A DNA stretch of 64,000 nt. It comes from Aspidapion aeneum. Taxonomy: Eukaryota; Arthropoda; Insecta; Coleoptera; Brentidae. Location of the stretch: NCBI GenBank assembly GCA_963576565.1, contig OY755044.1:49495134-49559133 (forward strand), in the 5' to 3' direction. Positions 54,853-64,000 of the stretch are shown here, piece by piece. Made by a program: the position numbers and the translations under genes. The notes under the pieces were generated by a model, which was not told the origin of the DNA, did no database searches, and was given only the letters and a program-made list of their open reading frames with translations. Numbering within the stretch: position 1 is the first letter of the stretch; every line of letters begins with the position of its first letter.

Positions 54853-54864
54853 GGGGGTGGGAAA
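54853..54864 (+). other. Polypurine tract of the BEL/Pao element
   Basis: GGGGGTGGGAAA directly precedes the TGG that starts the 3' LTR. It is the usual primer for plus-strand DNA synthesis; one T interrupts the run. Confidence 0.75.
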
Positions 54865-55455
54865 TGGTTCGTTCTCGCCCTCATATTGCTTTATTTTTGT
54901 TTGTGACGTTTTTAGGAAGTATTTAGAATTTATTTTTTTTGTTTTTCTACTTAATTTTACTACACAACTGCAAATAGAAATTTGCGCGTTTAATTTAATT
55001 TTACTCTAAATAATTATCAAGCTCGACGCACTTTTCCTTGCATCCCTTATTAGGTGTTTCCACCCTTCCTACCCCTACTTCCTTCTGCACTGAAGAATGG
55101 ACTGTGTGGAAACCACCGACGCGCGAACCGCTGCGCGCCGTGCGAAAACAAGGAAGCATCGAGCACACACACACACACATCACTACCGCCGTCGTTCATA
55201 TATCGACATATACGTCACAATTTTTAACCTTGCGGTTTTTCTGATCAATACCCACGCGGGTGATGGTGCCGGTTTCCTTCCAGAATTTACGTTCCTGGAA
55301 TAATAGGTAAGTCGAGCTTGTTTTTTAACTTAATTTTTTTCGTTTACTACTATTGAGTATCTTGAACCCAAGAACCGGGATTCAAACAGGATTGAAACCA
55401 CGCGTACCCTAGTTTATACCCTCCATGCTGAAATAACCTTAACCCTACCCTTTCA
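54865..55455 (+). repeat. 3' LTR of the BEL/Pao element
   Basis: It starts TGGTTCGTTCTCGCCC and ends ACCCTTTCA. It is about 40 bp longer than the 5' LTR, partly from a CA repeat (55165-55180) and partly from a longer 5' edge, and carries scattered substitutions. Independent changes in the two LTRs date the insertion as not recent. Confidence 0.9.
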
Positions 55456-55522
55456 ATTAAAAATATTTAAAAACTTATAAATGGCAAAAATACCATTTAT
55501 ATTTAAATCCCGTTTTGTTACA

Positions 55523-55803
55523 TTACTCCCCCCTGATTAAGTATAAACATTTTTTTTTTAACGCAACGCAAGTCGAAACAAAATGGTTTATAACAACAAG
55601 CATTAAGTAGTGCAGACAATGCAAATTTAAACTAAAATTATAACGCTCTTCGTTTCCATTTTTCTTCTCTGGATATCTGATGGTCAACAAATATTCTGGC
55701 TGGAAAAAACTTGAAGTTCCATTCTGGAACAAAACATCAACACTGGATCCGGTAGAAATTTGTTGGTTGGTTGACAACACTTTGCAATAGCTGACCTAAA
55801 AAT
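55523..55803 (-). other. Possible minus-strand exon or LTR-element end, unidentified
   Basis: On the minus strand a pyrimidine tract ending TTTTATTTTTAG is followed by an open frame reading VSYCKVLSTNQQISTGSSVD, VLFQNGTSSFFQPEYLLTIR and YPEKKNGNEERYNF. This looks like a proper splice acceptor and a hydrophilic exon, but I do not recognise the protein. Just downstream (55540-55510) is AATCAGGGGGGAGTAATGTAAC, resembling a polypurine tract followed by an LTR start, so the exon could belong to another LTR element. The later ORF part (FSLNLHCLHYLML) looks non-coding. Confidence 0.35.
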
Positions 55804-58800
55804 AAAATAATTTTAATACAAGAAAAACAATAAACCAATCTCATGTAAAACAAAATTTATTGTTTAAAAAAATATATTATTTATTTTAAAAAAAATTGAA
55901 AATTTTTTGATTTTATGATTATATCTCATAAATAAGTTTTAGCTGAACTAAAACTAGTTAGAGGGTAAAGAACCTAACAAAGATAAAAACAAGAAATTAC
56001 AAACACTGAAATATTAAAATTTATTATTTTAAAACTTATTTTATTTATACCGAATAAAAAAATACGTTTATTTGACAATAATTTATAAAAAAAAAATTCA
56101 AATACCTTAAGACAAAATTAATTTACAATAACGAGAAAAAAAACGTTTAGTTGACAATATTTAACAAAAAATTAAAAAACTTAAGCTGGTTTATTGTTTT
56201 CAGTGTAATTAAAAAAACAACCCTACCAGGTTAACCCAATAAACTTTAAAACAAACATAGAATACTCTATCGAAACAAAAAAAAATCATATAAAAATAAC
56301 TCATGCGATAGAAAGAGCAACTAAAAAAAAATACAAATTACCAAAAAACAACAAAATAATACAAAAACTGAAATACAAGTTTTTATCATACTTAAGATTT
56401 TAATGATACAAAAATTTTAATTTTATAAAGAAAATCAAATAGATCAATTTTAATAGAATAATCTCAAATGAAACAAATCCACATAGATTTTTTTAAATAG
56501 AACAAATTCAAATATAATATTTTTTTGCTAGAACAAATCAAAACATATTGATTCAATAAAGAACAAATCAAAATAATTTAATATAGAAGAAATCAAAATA
56601 TAATTCAATATAAAACAAATCAAAATATAGGACAACTCAAAGTATAATATTTCAATAGAGAAGAAATCAAATCAAATAAAAAAAATTGAAGAACAAATAT
56701 AAATAGAACAAATCCAGCCAGACGAATATACACATTTTCAAAATTACTTAGAATAAAGCTCCTCCTAGAATTTTACAGTTTTTCCGAATTTCCTTTAAAA
56801 TTTCTCTCCTGAAACTTTATCTTTTCCAATTTAAACCTTTCCTTCTTAGATCTTTTTCTACTAAATTTCGCTTTCAGTAAAAAACGAAAAATGTTATTTG
56901 TTTTTTGTTTGTTTGTTGATTTCCAGTGTGACTTTAGTATGTTTGAAAATGATAAGTTGGGTTTTTCATTTTCTAATTAATTTCCATTTCATTTTATTTT
57001 ACTTTCCAATAAATTGTAAGCTGGTTTTACACAATTTTCAAAAACCAAGAACAGCAGCAAAACAAAGTAGGTTAATATTGTCATTGTTTGAAAATTAGAC
57101 ATCTTTGCTTCAAAATACTTGACTTAATGTAAGCAAATGTTTTTAAACTTCACCAATTTAGGTTTTTATCGAATTTCATGCGCACATTGATGATTTTAAA
57201 GTGCATGAATCAAAACAAACAAAATAAAATAATCTTAGTTGATAATAAAATTTTAAATAAAATTATGTCTTATTATATTCCAATTGAAGCAAATGACAAA
57301 AAAAAAATTAAACAAAAATGACAGTTGATGGTTACTTCAATCGACTCTTTTTGGTGTTATGTAAAGAAAAAACTCTCTTGGGTGATAAACTCATTTCTTA
57401 TTTTTCCAAAACTGCTAAATAAGAACTATTAAGACTTCAAGCAGGTAAGGGCTTGCTTCGAAAATATGAAAAAATAATTTAAAAAAATACTTTAAGATAT
57501 TTTAGGTATAACATACTTTTTTTTTTCAATTTAATAGGTGGACAAAAAAAACAAAAGGTATCTTAAACAATAAGGTTTTTTAGATACTGCAAGACTTAAA
57601 ATGAACAAAAAAAAAAAATAATAATAATATTAATAATAAATGAAATAATGCTTGCTAATATACGAAAAATAAACACTGATCTTAGAAAGACTAACTTTTA
57701 CGATAAGTTTTTCCTTAAACGATCAACTGGTGATTTAAAACATTTTATTATTTACGCCAAAAGTATACATATATTACTTTTTGTTTATCATTATGTAACG
57801 TGTCATTTTTACGTTTAAGGCACACGTTACATATTTGTTTTATTTATGTAAATAACCAAAGCTCTTCGACTAGTTTTTCTGTACACAAATTAAGGGTATT
57901 TTATAGAGCTAAGTTTTGAGGTTATATATTGTCCAGGAAGTTACCTTACAGAGGAGGCATTCCATCATATTGTTGTAGGCACTGCTCACTTCGTATAGTT
58001 TTAGTCAAAAGTTTCCTTCGCTCTTTATATATGTTTTCTCTAAGATTCATATAGTTTGACGCCATTTTTGTAAAACATTTTTACATTAATAAAGTTGTTT
58101 CTGAACTTGAACCTAAAAATTCACATTGAACTACTGCTTAAACTCGGCACAAGAGTGTTCAGATGTTAAGTTTGCTCACTACTAGCTAGCCCTACATAAC
58201 CCTTCAATCCGACTAACTGAGCTAGATATTAACTTTATTTAACTATGATTACATATTAATTTATATAATATAAAAATACAATTTTGTTTATTCTTTTAGT
58301 CTTGGTTTTTATCCCTCGTTTATCTCTTTGCATAGAGGAAATTATGTATAGGCTTTAGTTAATAGCAACAAAATTATTTAAATATGATAATAGAAATAAA
58401 AATAATATAATAAAAAATAATAATTTAGATGTTCTTGTTTAGTGCTATGCCTGTGCACTAGCATATCATTTTAATAATGAAGTTATAGATAATATTTTTA
58501 TTTTATCGATTAACTAGGGCAGCAAACAGAAAGGAACAAACTAACAAAAAAAACAAAACATTTTTAGAAAGAGACAACACATTTTTGTGATTTGTCATAG
58601 TTACCAAAAGAAAAGTTCTACAAAAACAATTATACTCATAGAGTAAAAGAAAAGTGGAGATTTTTTTAAAGTTTTTTAAAATAGTGAAGATTTTTTAAAA
58701 AAATATTAAAATTTATCCTCAAAATGGAATTTACTTGGATTAAATGGTGCAGACAGTTCGTATAGTCGAATATCTTGCATATTGGAAAAAATATAAAAAA

Positions 58801-61508
58801 TAAAATATTGTTTTATTGATAAACAATACAAAAGTTCAAAAATAGTTTTAAAGAATCAAATGTTATTAATTTAGATAATATTGATTTTATCAATTTATAA
58901 TATAATGAGAAAAAAAAATATAAAAATGTATCTTAGCAATGTTAAGATTGCTATGATAATATCCAATTGGATTCAAGAATGACTTAAAAATGGAAAAAAA
59001 ATATATGTACATAAATCGAAAAATTTTTAATCGTTGATGATGTAGATTTTATTTGGTTTGTGGGATCTTAGAAAAGTCAGAGTCTAAGCACTGATTAAGA
59101 ACAAAAGATCCGATATGATAACAAAGAAAAATTATCTTTCTAAATAATTACCCCTAAAATATACTATGTATAATCGATTTTACGTTAAAATTTTAACCAA
59201 TAGGTGTTGATTTTACTATAACACACATCACAAAAGATCGAAACCAAAAGGCATGTGTGGATTTTAACAAAGAATAAAATTATATTTTGTTTTTTTAAAA
59301 TAATACAAAAATAAAAAAAAACAATCAAAAGTTTACAAAATATCTAAAATGTTCTGGTCACTAGAAAAGAAAATGAATTTACCAAAATAATAAAATGTTA
59401 AGTATTGGACTTTTTCCGTGTAAAAAAAAAGATTAAAATTACATATCTGATAGATGATTAATGCAGATATTATCTGAAAAGACACATTTTACTTGTACTA
59501 AAGTACAAAAGAGATTAAAATATTGCGGTATAGTTATCACTTATTACGCATAATTAAAGATTACAAAAGTTCTGTACACTATAGATATAACTGTGGCCAT
59601 AACGCGATAGTCCAGCGATTGTTATGCCAACTACCAATCTCCACAGCTAATTAGCTATTTTTTTATAAAATTTTTACTTAGTTTTATGGCAATTAGTTTG
59701 ACGGGTAACATTTTACTGAAAAAAAAAACAGTTGTTTGCTGTACACTAGACATTTTTTTACAAATATTTTATTTAATTGATTTTAAATATACTCTTCCAT
59801 TAAGATGTTTTTGATTAAAAACTTTCTAATTCAAATGAAACTTTTTCGTTAGTGTATAGGTTTTATCACTGCTAAAGCCAAATACAGTGGTTTTATTTAA
59901 GAAATTTTAAGACAAAAGAAAATATATAAATTTCATAATGTAAATATTACCAAATGACATAAAGATTAGCTTAAACAGCTATAAAGTAAAAAGGGTAAAA
60001 AGTTGATCATAAAATTTTATAATAAAAGAAAATACTTCTTTATTCTGCTGTTCTTGTCTGTTTTTCCAATCTCTGATTTTTTTCTTGATGTTAATATTTT
60101 TGAATATCACTTCTGAAAATATAACGGTTTTCATTTGATATGGCATGACTCAAGAGTCGTCTACTCTTATGGTTGTATCTCCTAGGTTTTTCCTATTCCT
60201 ATACCATTAAATACTAAATTTCTAAAAATCCTAACTTTTAGTTACTATCTCAAATATTATCTAATTAACCTATTTTATAACCATGTCAAAAATTCTCCAA
60301 ATGTCTACCATAAAATCTGTTTTAAAATAATATCCCATCATCACTTCAAGACAGGTTCCTGTAAAAACATATAGTGACTCTTGTATACCAAATCTAAATC
60401 ATGTTTCGTCATAATAAAAAAAAATAGGTAGATCTACCATTTTTATATTGAAAATTGTATTGTGAAATATAAAATTTATTCCACGGCAACGCTTTTGTCT
60501 CCCTAATTAGAAAACCTAAGACACTGTGGATTCAACACTAACAGGAAGTGGCCTTCTTCACTGAAGTTAGAAAAACACAGGTGTATAACGAAGAAAGAAA
60601 CTAGGCTACATCTTCTTGTTAAATAAATTTTCCGGTCTATTGTGTATCCAGTATAACTCAAAAATGAGTTCCCGACATGACGAAATAGAAAATTACCTAG
60701 ATCTCTTACTGGTATCTACAGGGTGTGCCTTCATTAACCTACCCTGATATAACTTTTTATTTGTTTCATAGGTAAGGTTTTACCTCTTCCTTGACTAGTT
60801 TTTCCCAAATTTAAATTCCCATTTTTACAAAATGCCTTGACTTGAAAGAAACCCAAAAATCCAACCCATATATTTTTCCGCTGTTTTAGACCAGTTCACC
60901 TGTAGACCATGAAAGCTATAATTTGACGGCTTAATTGATTCAGTAGTTTTCCTGATAAAGATTGGTTAAAACATTTAGCTGACTATAACGTAACCCTATG
61001 TTTCAAAATTGAGTTACGATATTGGGAGATACGGCAACAAACAAAACGAATATAGACCAATTGAAAATTTTAATTCTAGGTATACCATAGAAAACACCCT
61101 CTCGAGTGGAGAAGAAAAATTTCCCTAAACTACTGCCTCAACTTTCTTCTCAGTTATTGGACAGTTTAAATCCAGCTAAAAACACTCATTCCATAAAAAA
61201 AAAAAACATTTTATAAAATAATCTATACTATAATGATACAAACAGCGATAAAATTAATTCGCCCTCGTCTTACAAAAAAACAACAAAAGAAAAAAGAGAA
61301 CGCGACGATTCCACTTGGCGAATTATTATTGGGCTATTGTTTTATAACATTCCTTATTATACATCAAAAGATGCATACATCAAACACAGATCCATTTTGC
61401 CATACCATATAGCCATATCAAAGTTACGTTAAAAGAAAATTCTAGGACGCTTTAATTCAAAAATACTTCCCTCTCACATATTTACTCAGTAGATAGAAAT
61501 AGAGATAT
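55804..61508. other. AT-rich non-coding region, no gene recognised
   Basis: About 5.7 kb of strongly AT-rich sequence with A and T homopolymers. A degenerate ~30-bp repeat around GAACAAATCAAAATATAA spans about 56430-56720. A short hairpin, ATGTAACGTGT and ACACGTTACAT, lies at 57793-57832. A 66-residue plus ORF (56898-57098) is hydrophobic and unlike known proteins. There is no RNA gene or clear mobile element; it may be intron of a host gene. Confidence 0.55.
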
Positions 61509-62147
61509 ACAGTGTGTCCACGTAAGTTGGCGGCATATGGGAAACTTTTTTATTATTAGCTTTACGAAAAAAAAAGTTCTGCATGGTCCAAAACCTAAAA
61601 TGCAACCATCAGATGTTACATTTTTTCAGTCATATTACGAGTTTTGTCAAAAAATATGATTTTTGCTCTAAAGTACCTTTCTTTTTGACAATATTGAAAA
61701 TTGTTATAAAGAAATGATGTTTAGAATTAAAAATAGCTCTCAAATATTCAACATTGTTTATTTACATGAAAAAAATATTTTTTTCTACATTTTCTCTGCG
61801 ATTATGTTGGAAATTTAAGTTTGCACATTAATGCATTGCATTTATTAATTATAAATTTTTTTAATGTAAATAAAGAATGTTGAATATTTGAAAGCTATTT
61901 CTAATTCTAAACATCTTTTCTTTATAACAATTTTCGATATTGTCAAAAAGAAAGGTACTTCACTCTAGAGCAAAAATCAAATTTTTTGACAAACCTCGTA
62001 ATATGACTGAAAAAATTTAACATCTGATAGTTGCATTTTAGGTTTTGGACCATGCAGAACTTTTTATGAAGAATAACTTTTTTTCGTACAGCTAATAATA
62101 AAAAAGTTTCCCATATGCCGCCAACTTACGTGGACACACTGTATATA
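61509..62147. mobile_element. Palindromic MITE, ~639 bp, with very long inverted arms
   Basis: The ends ACAGTGTGTCCACGTAAGTT and AACTTACGTGGACACACTGT are perfect reverse complements, and matching continues inward through CCGCCAACTT/AAGTTGGCGG, GGTCCAAAACCTAAAATGCA and CTTTCTTTTTGACAATATTG for nearly 300 bases per arm. The centre, about 61780-61860, is unique. TATA flanks both ends, consistent with a TA target duplication as in Tc1/mariner-type elements. There is no coding; it would fold into a single hairpin. Confidence 0.85.
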
Positions 62148-62450
62148 GAGATCTCAAAAATTACTAAACAATTTTAAAACAATTAGTTCTTAAAAACTTT
62201 TAACTTGATGTTTTGGTCATATACAACCCAATACAAAACAATACAATCCTGAAATAAAAAGAAAATATTAATTAAGTAAAATTTTTGGGGGAAAAGTCCA
62301 GAGAATCGTAGACCTCTACAGTTGTTGGATGTCATGGTCTTCACCAATAAAAGAAAACGAAGTATACTAATTTTATACATGGTTTTAACAAATATAATAA
62401 AACTTTGTCGTTAAAACATCATTTTATGAATTTATTATGCTTTTGGCATA
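62148..62450. other. Spacer upstream of the last LINE
   Basis: AT-rich with no recognised feature. A 65-residue minus ORF (62380-62183) has no recognisable similarity. The 5' end of the next LINE lies somewhere in its last part. Confidence 0.4.
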
Positions 62451-62996
62451 GTGTGTAGACCCATTGGCCAAATTAACGAACAAGAAAGCAGAATTGACAA
62501 CATAACCCAAAATAACAATAATAATGCAAATCAACCAAGAATTTCGAACTTGAGTTTAAAAGTTCCTACATTCCCCGCCCGCTTTTCCCAAAATAGCCCA
62601 GAACAAAACAGAGCCCCAGATGGCTATGAATATCAACGCCATGACAGACGCAGAACAGCCAAAAAGCGGCTTGGAAACGCTGAAACCGCGACCAATGGCC
62701 CATCCGGCTTTCAGGGTGGGGAAAGGAAAGTATGGCTTTACATCAATAGAGTAAAAAGAACTGTGACAGAAGAGATTATACACGGATTTATAAAAAAGAA
62801 ACCAGGCTTTGAGTCGACTGCTGTGCAAGTAAAAGAACAGCCAACAGATCCCAATAAACTTAAATGCTTTGTTGTAACTGCTCCTCTCTCATTTAAAGAT
62901 CAAATGTATGAAACAACATTCTGGCCCTCCAATGTAGGCATCCGTAGATGTAATTTTAGAAAACACAAGGATTTCTTACAAGGTAGTTTTTTATAA
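62451..62996 (+). CDS. LINE ORF1 protein, partial, CR1-like type
   Basis: A 181-residue ORF. After an Asn- and Gln-rich N-terminus (QNNNNNANQPRISNLSLK) comes a basic segment (YQRHDRRRTAKKRL) and a C-terminal fold reading RKVWLYINRVKRTVTEEIIH, TAVQVKEQPTDPNKLKCFVV and FWPSNVGIRRCNFRK. That last block is typical of ORF1 proteins in CR1-like and related LINEs, an RRM-like domain thought to bind element RNA. The start at 62451 is the first methionine; the true one may be upstream. ORF2 begins 125 bases after the stop, consistent with one bicistronic RNA. Confidence 0.75.
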   Translation: MCRPIGQINEQESRIDNITQNNNNNANQPRISNLSLKVPTFPARFSQNSPEQNRAPDGYEYQRHDRRRTAKKRLGNAETATNGPSGFQGGERKVWLYINRVKRTVTEEIIHGFIKKKPGFESTAVQVKEQPTDPNKLKCFVVTAPLSFKDQMYETTFWPSNVGIRRCNFRKHKDFLQGSFL

Positions 62997-63120
62997 CAAA
63001 CTCAACCAACTGTCTTGAAAATAAAATTTTACAAACTCCTAAACCAAACAAACAAAAATTACAAAAAACATTGGAAAGCCTTCAAAAACCATAAAGACCC
63101 TAGACTGCAAGATAACAGTC

Positions 63121-64000
63121 ATGCATATGAATATTCAGGGGATCAACACAAAAACCCTTGAACTAGCAGTTATACTAGATGAAATTAAACCTACAGTGCT
63201 GTGTTTAACAGAACACTTTTTAACTGGCAAGAAAATAGAATCTTTAAAAATAGAGGGATATAGTTTGATTTCATACTCTTCTAGAACAAATAGGGAAAAA
63301 GGCGGGACCACAATTTTTGTTAAAGACAGCATAAAAGCCAACCCAATACTGATTAAAGATTTTCAACCAATGGACTTTCACTGTGAGTATTCAGTATGCG
63401 AAGTGATAAATAACAAATCAAAATATATTTTTGTTTGCATATACAGGTCCCCCAATTTAGGTGTTATTCATGTTTTTCAAAGTAGAATCAGTGAGGTATT
63501 GGATACAATATACAATCCAGAAAAAACTCTAATTTTAGTTGGTGATTTTAATTGTCATTTTGAAAAAAACTCTCTAGATTCACAAGCAGTGAACCAACTG
63601 TTTTTAAGCTATTCATTATTTCCACATATTTTAGGTATTACGAGACCCAGCTCTGAGTCACAACTTGATAACATATATAGCAATGTAGGCAATGAACAAA
63701 AAAGTGAGGGCTACATCTATAAAACAAACATATCTGATCACTACGGGCAATATATGCATTTTTATGAAGGTTCTTCAAATAAGGTATGTAAATTTACTAA
63801 AAAACGGTTTTTCAACAGTCAAAATAGTACTAACTTTCAAATATCCTTGCAACAAGAGAACTGGCAATCAGTCTTTGACACTTCAGATCCAAATAAAAGC
63901 TATGAATCTTTTAGCAATATATTTCAGTATTACTTTGACTGGTGCTGTCCTGTACAAACAGCGCGAGTCAAGGATAAAAGCACATGGGTAACTAAAGAAA
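63121..64000 (+). CDS. LINE ORF2, endonuclease part, open at the window end
   Basis: The frame from the ATG at 63121 stays open for 293 codons to the last base. It encodes an APE-type endonuclease: MHMNIQGINTKTLELAVILD, TVLCLTEHFL (catalytic Glu), GGTTIFVKDSI, FVCIYRSPNLG, LILVGDFNCHFEKNS (D-x-N), ITRPSSESQLDNIYSN and ISDHYGQYM (S-D-H). All the nicking residues are present, so this domain may be intact. The reverse transcriptase would follow beyond the window. The stop at 63034 in the same frame marks the earliest possible start. Confidence 0.9.
   Translation, partial: MHMNIQGINTKTLELAVILDEIKPTVLCLTEHFLTGKKIESLKIEGYSLISYSSRTNREKGGTTIFVKDSIKANPILIKDFQPMDFHCEYSVCEVINNKSKYIFVCIYRSPNLGVIHVFQSRISEVLDTIYNPEKTLILVGDFNCHFEKNSLDSQAVNQLFLSYSLFPHILGITRPSSESQLDNIYSNVGNEQKSEGYIYKTNISDHYGQYMHFYEGSSNKVCKFTKKRFFNSQNSTNFQISLQQENWQSVFDTSDPNKSYESFSNIFQYYFDWCCPVQTARVKDKSTWVTKE

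Larger units (their letters stand above)
49347..55455 (+). mobile_element. BEL/Pao LTR retrotransposon, structurally complete, mutated
   Basis: Two LTRs bound a 5-kb interior coding, in order, Gag, protease, reverse transcriptase, RNase H and integrase, with a primer-binding site after the first LTR and a polypurine tract before the second. ATTAA lies at 49342-49346 and again at 55456-55460, a 5-bp target duplication of the length BEL/Pao elements make. Frameshifts and stops occur in every domain, so it is an old endogenous copy without working protein. No envelope-like ORF is seen. Pieces of the polyprotein are listed separately; no reconstruction is attempted. Confidence 0.95.

Noticed and set aside
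60719..60760. TACAGGGTGTGCC as the end of another MITE
   Set aside because: The end resembles known insect MITE termini but no inverted partner could be found nearby.

Overview
The window is eukaryotic and almost certainly from an insect. It is AT-rich, has a host gene split by GT-AG introns, and is crowded with arthropod-type mobile elements: Jockey, I/LOA-like, RTE and CR1/L2-like LINEs, a BEL/Pao LTR element, a Transib/RAG1-like transposase, a Harbinger-like fragment, MITEs and a foldback element. A large-genome beetle is my guess at the group, not a demonstrated fact. No rRNA, tRNA or CRISPR array was recognised.

Region 1 (1-21365) holds two tandem, same-orientation copies of one non-coding unit. 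Unit A is about 147-9050 and unit B about 9094-21316, with TA-dinucleotide tracts at the junctions. The ends of each unit are dense in the motif TGGATGTCAC, in both orientations. Inside are a minisatellite whose copy number differs between units, two palindromic elements and local duplications. Unit B carries a 4.1 kb foldback element (11078-15194) with a 9-bp target duplication; unit A retains the matching empty site at 1847-1855.

Region 2 (21430 to about 29520) is one minus-strand Jockey-type LINE interrupted twice: by a solo LTR (22920-23393, 5-bp target duplication) and by a 5'-truncated I/LOA-like LINE with an RNase H domain (24262-27699, 9-bp target duplication).

Region 3 (30176 to about 45340) starts with two plus-strand exons of a CutA1-family gene. 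The apparent intron downstream carries a decayed minus-strand Transib/RAG1-like transposase. It is cut into a body (42504 to about 44080) and a tail (31391-31644) by a 10.86 kb insertion flanked by TTAA. That insertion holds a Jockey LINE with a 12-bp target duplication, a Harbinger-like fragment, a MITE, an RTE LINE inside the MITE and a second MITE. Another RTE copy, in inverted orientation, truncates the N-terminal end of the transposase.

Region 4 (45670-55455) has a deleted BEL/Pao fragment, a CR1/L2-like LINE with an intact 543-residue reverse-transcriptase ORF, and a structurally complete but mutated BEL/Pao element with both LTRs and an ATTAA target duplication.

Region 5 (55456-62430) is very AT-rich with no convincing gene except a possible minus-strand exon at its start; it holds a 639-bp palindromic MITE. 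Region 6 (62451-64000) is the 5' part of a plus-strand LINE whose endonuclease ORF is still open at the window end.

Except for CutA1, nearly everything is mobile DNA or its decay products. The value of the window is its insertion history, which can be read from empty sites, target duplications and reading frames that resume across insertions.
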